This document shows positions 45,700-57,699 of a stretch of DNA of 64,000 nt, in pieces (position 1 is the first letter of the stretch; each line of letters starts with the position of its first letter). The notes under the pieces were generated by a model. That model was not told where the DNA came from and made no database searches. It saw nothing but the letters and a program-made list of their open reading frames with translations. Origin of the DNA: Piezodorus guildinii (Eukaryota; Arthropoda; Insecta; Hemiptera; Pentatomidae); the NCBI GenBank assembly GCA_023052935.1, contig CM041294.1, positions 98,649,616-98,713,615 of the forward strand. The letters run 5' to 3'. The translations under genes were made by a program, and so were the position numbers.

Positions 45700-47135
45700 T
45701 TACGGTTTTATCAAAAAATGTGGAAAATTTGATGGGCTTTAATATAATGTAGGTTTCATTCTCATTGAAATGGTCTGACAGGGATTAATTAAATACTGAT
45801 ATTTGAAATTTTCTTCTTCTGAACTAAAAGATGAGTCCCATCACCGGGATCTATTACATGAAAATGTAAATCATTAAAAAAAGAGAAACCTGAAGCTACC
45901 GTATGGTTAGGAATTGGAAGGAAAATAAGGGACTATGAAAAAAATAAAATATAATAAAAAAAATTCTTCTTCTGAAATGGTATACATAAAGGCATAGAAT
46001 CCCTTGAAATGTTAATAGTGCATACAGCGCGCTTAGAAATCTTCCTCAGAATACCTTCGGGTAATAGGAGGACAAATAGCTGTGACATATGTACAGATCA
46101 TATTTGTATTGTATTTTATGTAATAATAAAACCAGAGGGTATGAAAAATAAAAAATTAAATTCCTTCTTCTGAAGTCCTTTTAATTTTGTCGATTCCAAA
46201 AAACTAACCATAGCATTTTATTAGTATTGATAAAAAACGACTTAATATGCAAGATAAATGAATTTGATGAATAACTAAATGAGAAAAGAGAAAAAACATT
46301 TTTTGTAAAGTGAGAATAATTGACTGTGTGTATGTGGGAGAAGTTAGTTGAGGGTTCATTCAAATTTTTATTAGTTGAATTTTTTTTTTTTTTAATAAAT
46401 AGAAGTTTTCCGTTTCTTTTTTAAATAATGGAAATAATAAAATGTCACTCTTTTAAAACATGAGCTTTTAAAATTGTAACACAGCGAGTGTTAGACGAAA
46501 ATGCTGATGAAGCGGGGTAAGAGTATATATAGAAAAATATGCATGATCGGCAAGCCTTTTCAGAAAAAAAAACACAATTGATAAAATAATTTACTCAAAT
46601 ATTAAAATGAGATGTAAAAAGTATTGAGATATTATAAAATTCAATTGTTACAGATACTTGAAATGGCCCTAGAGGCTGAATTGTTGGAAGGTGTGAAAGT
46701 AAAAAAAAAAATATAAATAAACTTCTTTTGGAAACGGCCAAATATATATCCTACAAATATTAAACCAAAAGAAAACTCAAAACAATGGTGAGAAAAGATT
46801 TTTTTTTTTTACAATTTCATCAAAAACGATGTAAAATTTAATGCGCTTTAATATCATGTAGGTTTCATTTTGATTGAAATGGTCTGACAGGGTTTAAATC
46901 CCGATATTTGAAATTGTCTTCCTCTGAATTACTTTATTTTGTCGATTCCAAAAAGCTAACCATATAATCTTATTAGGATTGATGAAATAAATAAACCTTG
47001 GAAGAATTTGATAACCAACTAAAGAAGAAAGGAACATCGGATGAGTAATATAGATGTATAATATACCATTGGAAATCTAATGGATTTCGGAAATAATATC
47101 ATCTTATATACAGATTTGTAAAAGGTGATGTAGAG
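45700..47135 (+). repeat. Cluster of degraded R1 fragments
   Basis: Two runs of central R1 sequence are recognisable. One is split between 45700-45832 (AAATGGTCTGACAGGG) and 46150-46330 (TTTTGTCGATTCCAAAAAAC), with about 320 bases of unrelated sequence between them. A second lies at 46815-47135 (GGTCTGACAGGGTTTAAATC). Family termini are missing. Confidence 0.6.
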
Positions 47136-47139
47136 TGAC

Positions 47140-47945
47140 GAATAGACTTAATGAGAATCATATGTAATTTAAAGTCACGGAGTGCGCACCGTTAGGTACT
47201 ATTAGTCCTGTCAGCTTTATGATTAGCTTCGTACTATAGCTTTTTTGGTGATATTAAACCGCTTCAAAACAAAGAGAAAAATAATTTTCATTTATAAAAA
47301 AAATTGCTCCTTTATTTATTATCTCATTGTTGAAAAACTTTAAATGATTTATTATTGAACCTCAAATATATATGCTTTAATAAATATTGAACAGCTCTGA
47401 ACAATTTTTAAAAAATATCAATTTTTATCACACTGTTTTACAGTTGACACGACACTTGAAGAACTTTGTCATGTCAACTTATTTATAAGGGACGCTGGAC
47501 CAAGTAAATGAAATGATTTTAGTAAAAAAAAAAATTAAATTAATGTTGGATCAGATCAAAGACTAGGCGTTTCTGGCTATATAAGCATTTGTTTCTTTTT
47601 TAATTACTCTTTAGTTTTAAAATTGATTCAATTATTTAAAACACATCGTGCCAAAGTTTATTTTCGGTATTTTATTTTATATCCTAAACATAAAGATCCG
47701 AAAAAGTCCTGATCGTTGTAAAATTATAGTTTAAAAGTAAATTGTTGCAAATAATACAAACAACCGAAAAATCATTTCTGAGGAATTCAATAGAAAAGAG
47801 AATTATTTTAGGGATAATTAGGTTTGTTATAAAGCACTGGCTCCGTTCAAGCCCTTATTAGCCTGGGTCCTCAAAATTGAACACCTTTCGTTATTTTCCT
47901 ATGTTTAATCCTAGGGAATTTCTTTATTATTTTAACAAATTAATG
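47140..47945. other. AT-rich, nothing recognised
   Basis: No protein-like frame and no repeat terminus is visible. Confidence 0.4.
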
Positions 47946-47949
47946 TTAT

Positions 47950-49193
47950 TTTTCCTTTCACATACATATATATGAAATATATAGTGAGGGAAAGTATTGC
48001 GATCGTGAAAATTTTCGAAAAAAGATGTGGGTGTGCCTGTGTGTGTTCCAAGTCTAGCGCGAAAACGTAAAGTCGTATAGAACAGAAATTTCAGATTTGA
48101 GACAAATATACGAAATGTTACAGCAACTTTTTCATCGAAATGGGGTAACCAGAAGATCCACTTTATACCATGCATTTTGCACCTTTTTACGATTTTCTCA
48201 AAAACGTTTTTAAAGATTTTAATTAAAGTCTCTATATTGACGTAAAATTTAATGGACTTTAATACCATGTAGGTTTTATTCTGATTGAAATAGAATTCAA
48301 AATGGGCTTAAATGCCGATATTTTCTTTTAAACTACCTTTAATTTCTTGTGGATGTAATTAGTTGACCGTTGAGAATTACTGGAAGGAATTAATCCGGGT
48401 GGCGGTCATTAATATAAATAGTTGAAACTATTTAGTTGTTTCATTTAATGACCGCCACCCGGACTAATTCCTTCCAGTACTTTTAATTTCGTTCATTCTA
48501 AAAGATTATCATTTTAATGACATTGGACGCCTGAATATACAAGTTGGAAGAATTTGACCAACTAAAGGATAAAACAGCAAAACTATTTATTTTACATAGT
48601 TTTTGGTTTTTTTATTATCAGAACAGTAATATAGACGTATAATAAACCGTTAAAAAGAGAAAGATTTTAGAAAAAATATTATGTGATACACAGAGTTGTA
48701 AAAGGTATTAAATAAAAAACGGGAATAAAACTACTACTACTGCTTAACAATTTAATATAGTTAAATTATATATCTAAATCAAATGTTTCTAAGGAAAATT
48801 AATTAGTTTTATTAAACTCAACTTAAACGAATTTGATAACCGAAGGAGAAAAGAGCAAAAATATTTTTGTATGCAAACAAACCAATATTTGTGTTTTTGA
48901 ACAAAAAAACAGTAATATATTTTATTAACAGTAATTGGGAAGCTAAAGATAAAAAAAAAAAAAAAAAAATATACAAACAGTTTTAAAAGTGAACTGAGAG
49001 TGATGAAAAGCCGATGAAACAAATTGATTTGTGTAGACAATAATACGATATATTATTAAATAAAACGCGTGTTTTTACTTAAACTCAATTTAATTTATTA
49101 CTTAATAGTTTATTTTCATCTCTAATTTTTTTTTTTTTTAATTCTTAAATTCATTTTATAACGTCAGTGTTGTGCGCTCCAGTTTTTTTTTTT
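47950..49193 (+). repeat. R1 repeat, full length, with nested hairpin
   Basis: Starts CCTTTCACATACATA then AGTGAGGGAAAGTATTGCGA, and ends ACGTCAGTGTTGTGCGCTCC and AGTTTTTT. It is longer than other copies because it carries the 100-bp hairpin insertion at 48379, some local duplication around it, and an A tract near 48952-48969. Confidence 0.8.
48379..48478. mobile_element. 100-bp foldback inserted in R1
   Basis: Arms of 32 bp (ACTGGAAGGAATTA...GGTGGCGGTCATT and its complement) differ at one position. They enclose a loop with a second small inverted pair, AAATAGTTGAAACTATTT. The right half matches the end of the unit at 29621-29737 almost exactly, so this appears to be an inverted doubling of that element's end. 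Confidence 0.85.
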
Positions 49194-49199
49194 ATCTTC

Positions 49200-49790
49200 T
49201 GAACATTTTCCGATTTTGCTGTGCATATAAAATAATGGGATTGGTCATTTTAACATACTTTACGCAATGCTTTGCTATTAATTTGATACCGTCTGGTAAT
49301 CATTAACCATCACAAAAACTCCCATCTCTCCAAAGAAAAGTAACACTCAACAAAACACCAATAACTTTCTATTATTTTATATTGTATTAAATGATACTAT
49401 AATATTTTTGGTATAAAACAAAAATAAAAATTGTGCAATAAAATTTATAGTGTGTGATGATTATAACTACGCAATTCAGTTAGGCAGCAGTGCTGGGGTG
49501 GGCATAATCGAATGATTGTCATAATCGGATGATCGGACTTCGATAATTTAAATACTCGAATGATTAATATCCATTATGAGAGACGCTATGGCACAATTAC
49601 CCTCTCTATTATGATGGCTGAGCGTAGGTGCAAAAAAAAAAAAAGTGCACCTGAAACAAAAGGTTTCTCTTCTCTGTCGACAATCAATTTATGATCATAC
49701 CGTGATAAAGGATATAAAGAAATACATTTAGGATTCCTATACAAATAAAATATCTTAGTTTTTAATTAAGAAAATCATCTCTCATATGCA
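49200..49790. other. AT-rich, nothing recognised
   Basis: A short A tract at 49631-49643 and a GATTATGA-like short-period region near 49500-49600 are seen, but no gene. Confidence 0.4.
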
Positions 49791-49797
49791 GGTTAGA

Positions 49798-50038
49798 TCT
49801 GTGGCGGTCGTGAAAAATTAGATAACTCGAGTTATATGAAAAATGAGTTAACTCCACGTATCGCTCCGTCAGACCTTCCTCTACGTCATGTTAAATTGGT
49901 TAAAGAAATTTCTTGGTGGAAGAAATTTTAGGTTTAAAGAAAGCTGTGATAAATATTTTGGTATTACGTAAAACTTTATGTCGCTCACCTGTAAAATGAA
50001 AGATTTTGACTTACCCACTTATTGACGACCGCCACAGA
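49798..50038. mobile_element. 241-bp MITE (M1), copy 2
   Basis: Termini TCTGTGGCGGTCGTG and TGACGACCGCCACAGA are more regular than in the copy at 10289. Internal blocks agree (AACTCGAGTTATAT, TGTTAAATTGGTTAAAGAA, GTAAAATGAAAGATTTTGAC). TA follows the right end but GA precedes the left end, so the presumed TA duplication has mutated on that side. Confidence 0.87.
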
Positions 50039-50044
50039 TATTAA

Positions 50045-50865
50045 AATGTATATAAGTAAAAATAATTTAATGAATAAAACAAAAACTGTTTACATTAATC
50101 TGGAATATGAAAGAGAATATTAAACGAAAAATAATTCCAGTAGATGATACAATCTTAATTACGAATACCATAAAGTTGATTTAGAATTAGAATTGCTTCG
50201 GGTAAATTGCCTGAAGTACGCAATGAAAACTGGGAACCGATAACCGCTGGCCAATTAGTAGCAGACGCGAGTTTATGAAATCGGATATCGATTTATATCG
50301 TAATATCGATATGGAAAACCAAGGGGTTGCAGCCGGTATTGTTTGCAGAATGACATCTATCTCTGGTGCAGCGTGGTCTGCTGTTGACAGTGCCCTCCCC
50401 TAACCAACACCGTCCACGGAGGCTCCTATTCTCTGTCATATATATCAGCCTCTGTATTCCCTCTCTCGAGAATTCTGGTAATAGCCTCCATTCGCTAAGA
50501 AAATACTTATTATACTTAGTTTTTTTTTTTTTAGTTAATAATATATATTAATCATTAAGTTAATAGTAGTATTAATTAAGAATATATTTTGTTGTTTAAT
50601 TTATATACGTCTTTTTATAATATTTCTCTCTTCCTGTTTATTTACGATAAAACCCTTGAAGGATCTAAAGGTTCAATAATTGGTAAGGACCGTACTTTAC
50701 TTTCTGTGAAAAAGGATGTGCAAGGTGATTATTTAGCCGAGTTTACGCTGAGCTATTACATTTTCTTCGCAAAGAGGATACTCTGTTACGAAGTCATTAT
50801 CTTCTGAAAGTAGGACTCGAATAACTATGAGATACAATGATGTATATACTTACACATAGATATAT
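50045..50865. other. No gene recognised
   Basis: A GC-richer block at 50330-50480 (GCTGTTGACAGTGCCCTCCC) is unassigned. A 72-codon frame at 50589-50807 shows no family signature. Confidence 0.4.
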
Positions 50866-50867
50866 AG

Positions 50868-51690
50868 AATAGAACAAGAAACTTCATTCTGGGACTTAAC
50901 AATAACAATTATGAACAGAATAAAAATTATGACTTCCCAAAAAACAATTACGATAATCGTAAATACATACACTTACGTTTAAATAGCCAAATAAAGAAGA
51001 ATAAAAGAAAAAAAAGTTACAGTGATATCTCTATGTACATATTCTAAAAATTAAAAATAAGAATAAACATAAAATTTAACTTTTACATCTTCTTAAATGT
51101 GAATACGCTATTTACCTCACATTAGTTGGCATTATAAAACTAGCTTACATCAGGAAAGAAAGAAAGTATTGAAAGAGGAGGATTTTAAATAAGGACAGTT
51201 ATGGAGTATGACGAATATATGAACGGAGATTATTCGAAGTTCCAAAAGGAAGTAGATCGGGCTTAAAAATAGTATACATATATTTTGGTTCTATAGAAAG
51301 GAGTATTGAGTTCAGAGAGACGGTATCTTGTTACCTGGGTATGGTTAGAGGATGTGAATACCAGGAGGCTGTAGGCGTAAAAGGGGTTGTGGGAGTTATT
51401 AATTTGATAGAGATATGATCCAAGGAAATATTGTCTTCGAAAGGTGGGAGATAGCCACTTCATCTCGTCATACAGGTTGGATACATGCGACCGTCCCGAA
51501 GTATCGAACACAAATCTTAAAAAAACAATTCATGACCCTTCTCAATCTGTCCTCGAGCACCTTCAAAAGGCAGTCACATGTCACACAACCGTAGTCAAAG
51601 TGTAGGAAAATGAGTGATGAAACTAGGAGTTTATAGGTGGATTGTGGAAGAAGGTGACGGGATCGGTGGAATAATTTCAATGCCCTTATC
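50868..51690 (-). mobile_element. CR1-like LINE, 3' coding part and tail
   Basis: Two minus-strand frames overlap near 51470-51510: LPQSTYKLLVSSLIFLHFDY with KVLEDRLRRVMNC, then FDTSGRSHVSNLYDEMKWLS and TFRRQYFLGSYLYQINNSHN. They are consecutive parts of one ORF split by a frameshift. The order matches the elements at 30235 and 59435. The tail retains GTCCCAGAATGAAG and an A-rich (TTCTA)-type end. Confidence 0.82.
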
Positions 51691-51699
51691 GATGATAAG

Positions 51700-53540
51700 A
51701 AATTTAGGGTTTCTATGATATATATATGTTTGACATTACATTATAAATTCCCTACCGTAACATATATTCTTGTTTTGTTTTCTTTATCAAAACAATACAT
51801 CTTATTATATTATTTAAATATCGGTACACAAAAATGTATTTACCCGGTGCCGTTACGATGAACTGATTGAAATATTGTAGATATCGACCCGATAATGGCA
51901 TTAGAAGGAAGGTGGCCCTGATTAAGGTGCAATGACGAGGTGAGGAAACTTTTTGGCAAGTTGCTAACTGGATTATTGATGGATGTTGGCCTGCACTTGC
52001 TTAGTTAGTAAGCGCTTCATACTCCCCTCAATAGGACCCGTTAGCCTCCGTCCCTCCGTGAACGCCTCATCCACCCTCCCCATTTATTGAATTACTATAT
52101 TGGGATGGCTTCACGCTTAAGATTGTGTATTGAAATGAATATAATCATTTAGCTGTGAACATTTATTCCAAAAATATATTGTCACTTAGTCACATCCTCG
52201 CTTTTTTTCCCTTCAGCAATATGTGATTTCCCTATTTAAACGTCCTGTCAATATGTATTAATTAATAAATTCAATTAATTAATTAAAGTCATTACCCCAG
52301 TTTAAAAGTTTGTCGTATGGTGAAATGTGTCGATCGATTGGTGCCTATGTGATATTATTGACGGTTAGGTGGTGACGGAAATCTCATGGGGGTGTGCGCA
52401 CTTGTAATACATTTGACTTAAAAAATCTGATTAGCTTTACCGTTTGAGAGATAAATTTTGTAATATTTTACCTCTTCATGTATCTTTTATCACATTAGCT
52501 CTCGCAAATTCAACGATATTGCAATATTCATTAACAATGGAACTAATGGGTCGAGTTGTTCTTTTACTTCCAACAATGGAACATGTAGGATGTAGTTAGT
52601 ATAACTATAATTCCGCCGGGACTAGAAGTCATTGTACTCGACTGAATGGGCCATAGAAAAAAATTCCATTAGAGAGCGAAGAGAACCGGCAGACCGCTAA
52701 ATGCAGAGACCACTCCTGGGGCCGGCCAAGTGATGAATACATGGATATCTCACCGGTTGGCTTTACATAATGGCGCACTCTTCGCCTACTGCTGTAACTA
52801 TCCCAGCTTCATCAAGGTTTATAATTGCTAATGACTAGTTAGTAGAATGACCTTCCGCCAGTTTTACACCTCACAGTAACGATGAGAAACGGCCACATAT
52901 TTCAACGTGAGCCTTAATAACATAAAATATGGATTTGGAGAAAAAAATGTAAAAGTGCTCTTCATTTAAATACTTTAGCGTTTTCGAGTCGATTGAAAGA
53001 AACTCTTTACCTATAGAATTTGGAAGGTTAAGATTCATTCCGTGCAATCGTCACAAATGATTTTCAACCCTCCCTGTCCGAATTCTATCAATGAGCTCAA
53101 TGGTTGCAATGAGAATTCATCACAATTTTTGGCGCTACTCTTTCATTTAACTTGGCCGAAATATAGGCACAAAAACTAAGTCAACCCATTCCTATAGTAA
53201 ATTGAATAACAGGAGCTTCGAAAACCTTATAAATCTTTTTAAAAAAGACGAGTGTCCAACGCTATCTAAACAGGGGTCATTTTTCGACTGCGAACAAACC
53301 ACAGCATAAGTACATCCCATCTCTTCCTAAAATTCAAATCATTCTAATGTACGGATGCAGTGAAGGAAAACACTTTTTGAGGTGGATTCTAAAAAGCTGT
53401 GTCCTTCTGGAAGACATTGCCTGAACCGAAGGCGCTGGAAACATCAGAGGACCTAAGTAGAAATGCCGATTTTTAAATGATTTTGTCGCAGGACGTGACC
53501 ATTGAGAGAAGTAAGAGGAGAAATTGAAGATTCCTATCTA
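51700..53540. other. No gene recognised
   Basis: Base composition is less AT-rich than average between 51840 and 53470, but no protein-like frame over 60 codons exists on either strand. The short block ATTAATTAATAAATTCAATT near 52257 is low-complexity. I see no transposon terminus. Confidence 0.4.
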
Positions 53541-53545
53541 AATAA

Positions 53546-53810
53546 CTTTTTTTTACATTTATTTTTTAAAATTTACAACAGTAATTTATAATACAACAAG
53601 TAAATAAGCTAAAAGAAAAATCACATGAGACAGACATGTAGAGGAACAACCCAACGGTAACACTCCAGTAACTATTTTAAATTAGAAGGTCTCGAGGCCA
53701 TCTTCTTTTCTGACGTCTCGGAGGATTATGAGGAATCGAAGAGGAAGCAAGGGTTGAAACTAGTGGGTTGGGATGGGAATGACGTTTGTCATAGAAGGAT
53801 TGATATCTGC
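53546..53810 (-). mobile_element. Jockey-like LINE, 3' end
   Basis: Shares the blocks AGAAGGTCTCGAGGCCATCT and TGGGAATG with the copy at 17236. On the minus strand it encodes the same PP-type, RPRDLL-type C-terminus and an A-rich tail. Upstream parts are missing. Confidence 0.72.
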
Positions 53811-53819
53811 AAATAAATA

Positions 53820-54205
53820 TTTATAATATTGGAAGGATATCTATTTTGCTATAAGCATATTTGGAAAATATACCGACAAGTATAAACAAGACTTTATTGA
53901 ATGTAAAGTAATTATTTATTCAATACGTAAAATGATAAATAACTCATAATATTTTCAATTTATTCTAGTCAAATTGGGTTGAAATAAAGATAGAAAAAGT
54001 CAATTAGAAATGTTGCAATGAGTATGTAAAATATATGAAAATAAATATTAAATAGACTATTATAATTGACATTAATATAATAATATTTAACCTGTACGTA
54101 CTAGCATCCAATTAAGTCAGATGTCAGAAAGAAACAAGACTTTTGGTTTTGTTCTTTTTACTTGTTTTACTTCAAAAGGAATGTGCTTAGAATAATTTTA
54201 AGTCT
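53820..54205. other. AT-rich, nothing recognised
   Basis: No gene or repeat terminus is visible. Confidence 0.4.
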
Positions 54206-54289
54206 GTTACATGCGGTACTTCCTGGAGGAGAAGAAAAAAAGGAATCTCAAGGGAAGGATATTACAAAAATCATTAAGTTTGGAAGACT

Positions 54290-54505
54290 TCGATGGGCTT
54301 AGCAATGTTGAGAAGATGAGCAGTAGTGAAAATCCAAAAAAAATACTTATGGAACATCTACATGGCAGGAGACGAGTCGGAAGGCCGAACGTAGGTGGCT
54401 GGACGCAGTTAGCATGAAAAGGACCGGGCTAACTACAGGATGACCTGGCCCTGTGAGGGGATATAAAACTAGTAGTGATAATAATTATAACAATAATCAA
54501 TAAGG
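54290..54505 (+). mobile_element. RTE-like LINE, C-terminal scrap
   Basis: The frame contains PKKILMEHLHGRRRVGRPNV and GGWTQLA, the basic GRRRVGRP-x-x-RW block of RTE-type ORF ends. AT-rich repeat-like DNA (GATAATAATTATAACAATAA) follows as a probable tail. Confidence 0.6.
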
Positions 54506-54509
54506 TAAT

Positions 54510-55457
54510 ATTTTTAATTTCATAATCGTGTTGACTGTAGTAATTAAACATAAATATGAAATAAGCGCAATATCTTCAGATATGAGTAACTAAAACATTA
54601 CTTTAAAAAATAAATATTTAAATGTCACCAATGCCCTATATTTGTGATTTATAATTACCAATGCACTTCGTTGTTAAAGGGATCATATTGTTTATCCAAG
54701 TTTTAATGTGTATTACAACTGATACCACTGAAGAATCTATCCTCTAGAACTAGAGCATTAATTTTTCAAAGAAACCAAGGTTAATTTTAATGTTATCGAG
54801 GTATATTAGTCGGGTGAGTGGTCAAAGCTTGTTTTTGTTGACCATATTAATTCAGGATCGGTGGGCTATGAAGCTTCTGCTACTTAGGTCTACAACTAAG
54901 CAATATTAGTAATCTGTTTTATAATTTTTATGCAATATTTATATTACCGTTTTGTATTATCTTTATATAACTATTAATTATGTATTCTTATTCTATTTTC
55001 ATGTAATTATACCTTTGTTTTTCTGTAAATATTGTATTAATGTAGTCAAAAACTTTATTATTAATTTCCTTATTGTGACAAAATGTGATATCTCTGAACG
55101 AAAAATCCATCGATCGTACATAATGAGGTTTTCTGAGTAAAACTATTTTATTTTTATAAATCATTTTTTTTTTTCACCTTGCCATCTAAAATTTCAATTA
55201 TTCTAAGGTATAACATTATTTGCTACAGCCAATCATGCAAACAAAGTTACGGTTTCAAATATTGATATTTTATGATATTTTTCTATACTATTTTTCCTTC
55301 AGGTTACCGTTTATAACACATTTAATATACTTAGGCGTTTTATAACTTACTGAGGTCTTGGGCATGCAAGACCTGAAGCCAAGCAGATATGAGGAGTAAT
55401 GATCGTACCATAACTTCAGTACGATTCCAAGAACCCTCTAAATTGAAAACATTTCAT

Positions 55458-55488
<31 letters not shown>

Positions 55489-56040
55489 TACTGAAACTAT
55501 TAGAGTTATTTCCCCAAAGTATCGTGTATATCAACTATATTAATAATTATTTGATTAGTGTATTAATTATTCAATAATAAATTCAGAGCCATCAGTATTC
55601 TCAATACATAACGTTTCTCCCAGTCTGCCGGGAAAGAAAAATTAATTAATTATTACACCATCAAAACATTACATATAGGAAACACCTAGATCTAATCTGC
55701 ATTGTACAATCAACTACACAAACGAGATGCTAGTAATATTTCTTATCACAACGCTATACAAAATCAAGCTAGCAAATAATTTTACAAATGCTATAATATG
55801 AGAATATACAACCTACTGGTCTAGAAAGTACCAGGTGTACCGCCCACAGACAGCCCAAACTCTTTGGTCTGTGTTAATTTGATTTTTCGGTTTTATGACG
55901 TTTTTGCATTCTCTTTCATAAATGCATCATACAATAAGAAGTCGTGCCATACTCCATTTCTTACTGGACACTTCACGAAGACGTATTTAGTGGTAACAAA
56001 AAAATAAAATCAAAATACCTTAGACTTCAAACCAGATACT
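54510..56040. other. AT-rich, no gene recognised
   Basis: A (TA)n run lies at 55464-55487. Short frames at 54952 and 55389 are low-complexity and have no domain. Confidence 0.45.
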
Positions 56041-56044
56041 ACGC

Positions 56045-56380
56045 TTAGAGGTCAACAGGGCCATTTCTGGGGAATGTGACATTTCCTCTCTTCGCTGCAT
56101 GGATCGGCCACTGGTCATGACTGATTGTACAAAACAAAATGTATTGAAAAGTTCTCAAAAGATAAATAAATACCAACAGGGAAGAAACCGACAAGAAGTA
56201 ATAAAGTAGGGAGAAGCTATAAAGGGAACAAGAAGGGCGAAGGCCTCCTCCAGTGATAGTAGGCAGTTTTGGGGCTCCCCCGGGGTGCCTCCCCCTTGCA
56301 ATTCCTGAAAAATTTATAGGAGCCGTAGGTGGTGCTGCAGCCTTTGTTCTGCAGTGCTCCCCGACTCTCCTCAATTATTT
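56045..56380 (-). other. GC-richer block with a 109-codon frame
   Basis: The minus-strand frame is Pro/Gly-rich at its start (GIARGRHPGGAPKLP) and hydrophobic later. I recognise no domain. Composition suggests a fragment of an unclassified retroelement rather than a host exon. Confidence 0.3.
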
Positions 56381-56384
56381 ACCA

Positions 56385-56938
56385 TTGCAGCTTTTGCTAA
56401 CTAGTCGGGAATAGGATTGCGTTTTTTAAGCTAATAACATTTGTAAGTATCTTACGATCCTCGTAATAAACAACTACCGTTCAATGGAAAAAATTTGTAA
56501 GAATGAGTTTTTTTTTTCATTTAAATCGTTCATGTTGGACACTGTTCGAAGTTTCGATTCATTCTATAAAGAATTTGTCTAGAAACGTATAGATAGAGAA
56601 TATATATAGATTGAGCCGATTATTAATTAGTAAATGCATTCGTATGGAATTTTCAGATATAAATATTTTAATACTTAAATACTGTACTAAATCAGGTCAA
56701 AATATTATTCTTATTTGGAACTTTTCCACACTACCTTGCCTTTGTACCCCTTCCTCGGGTCAGTAGGGTAAGGGCGGGGGATCAATGCCGAGATAAAAGT
56801 ACCCCGGTACTGAGACCCAAACTCACAATAATTTCATAATTATTTTGGCTATTTTAAATTCTATTATCCGGTTGCTGGGCAAAGCACGGATTGTCCACCT
56901 GCGTTAACTAACTCATCCCCCAGCCACCTATATTATTT
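56385..56938. other. No gene; SINE-sized GC-richer block
   Basis: The block at 56720-56935 (AGTAGGGTAAGGGCGGGGGA, GTACCCCGGTACTGAGACCC) is GC-richer and of SINE-like size but lacks a clear box B. The rest is AT-rich. Confidence 0.35.
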
Positions 56939-56939
56939 G

Positions 56940-57060
56940 GAACTTTATTTATAACAATTTTTTATTGAATAGTATTACATTCTGTTCCAATTTAGACATT
57001 GGCAATGGTGATGAAGTACAACATTCATACAATATTTACAAATATTTACAATTTTACAAT
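56940..57060 (-). mobile_element. LINE 3' tail
   Basis: The minus strand matches the tails at 33893 and 26520 (AATGTCTAAATTGGAACAG, then ATTCAATAAAAAATTG). No coding part is attached. Confidence 0.6.
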
Positions 57061-57169
57061 ATTTACACAGTGATAAAATTATGGAATAACAATAAAATAA
57101 ATATATAATGCGGAATCAATAAAATGTATACAAAGACAACTAATCTATAAATCACTCATGCTATGGAAC

Positions 57170-57430
57170 TATATTAAATAATAAAAAAAAAAACAGCTTA
57201 AGAACTAGACCTACTAATCTCTTGTTCCTCTGTCTTTTCTTTTAACCCGAGATCGCAGCCAATTTACCTCATCGTTTCTTCTCACTGAACATCTTACTTT
57301 AAACAATCCTTTACTCTGCGTGCCGCTTCGTTCTAGAATCCCATACCTACCCCTATACGTAGAGCATTATCGTTAACTTCGTTTAAAAACAAATTATTTC
57401 TTTATCTTATCTGCTATCAATCTTCACGAA
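57170..57430 (+). mobile_element. CR1-like LINE, C-terminal scrap
   Basis: The plus-strand translation gives QSFTLRAASF-NPIPTPIRRA and LSLTSFKNKLFL, matching the end block at 34838 (CATSFWNSLPMPIRTSQSLT). The Trp codon has become a stop. Confidence 0.6.
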
Positions 57431-57632
57431 TAAATGTAAACAAAAAGTTAGAATAATGTTACCGGTCATATTCCATTCTACAATAGAATGAGAACCACGT
57501 CAAATATGTAAGTATATATATTTTTTTTTATCATTTAAGTGAGTATTACAAGGATAGTATCTCGATCTAAAAACATGTTTATCATTATATTTTTTTGTTA
57601 ATATGTCATATATTCTAGTTTGACAATGCAAG

Positions 57633-57635
<3 letters not shown>

Positions 57636-57689
<54 letters not shown>

Positions 57690-57692
57690 TAT
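57636..57692. repeat. (TA)n microsatellite
   Basis: TA repeats with a single CA interruption near 57683. Confidence 0.95.
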
Positions 57693-57699
57693 ATTACCT

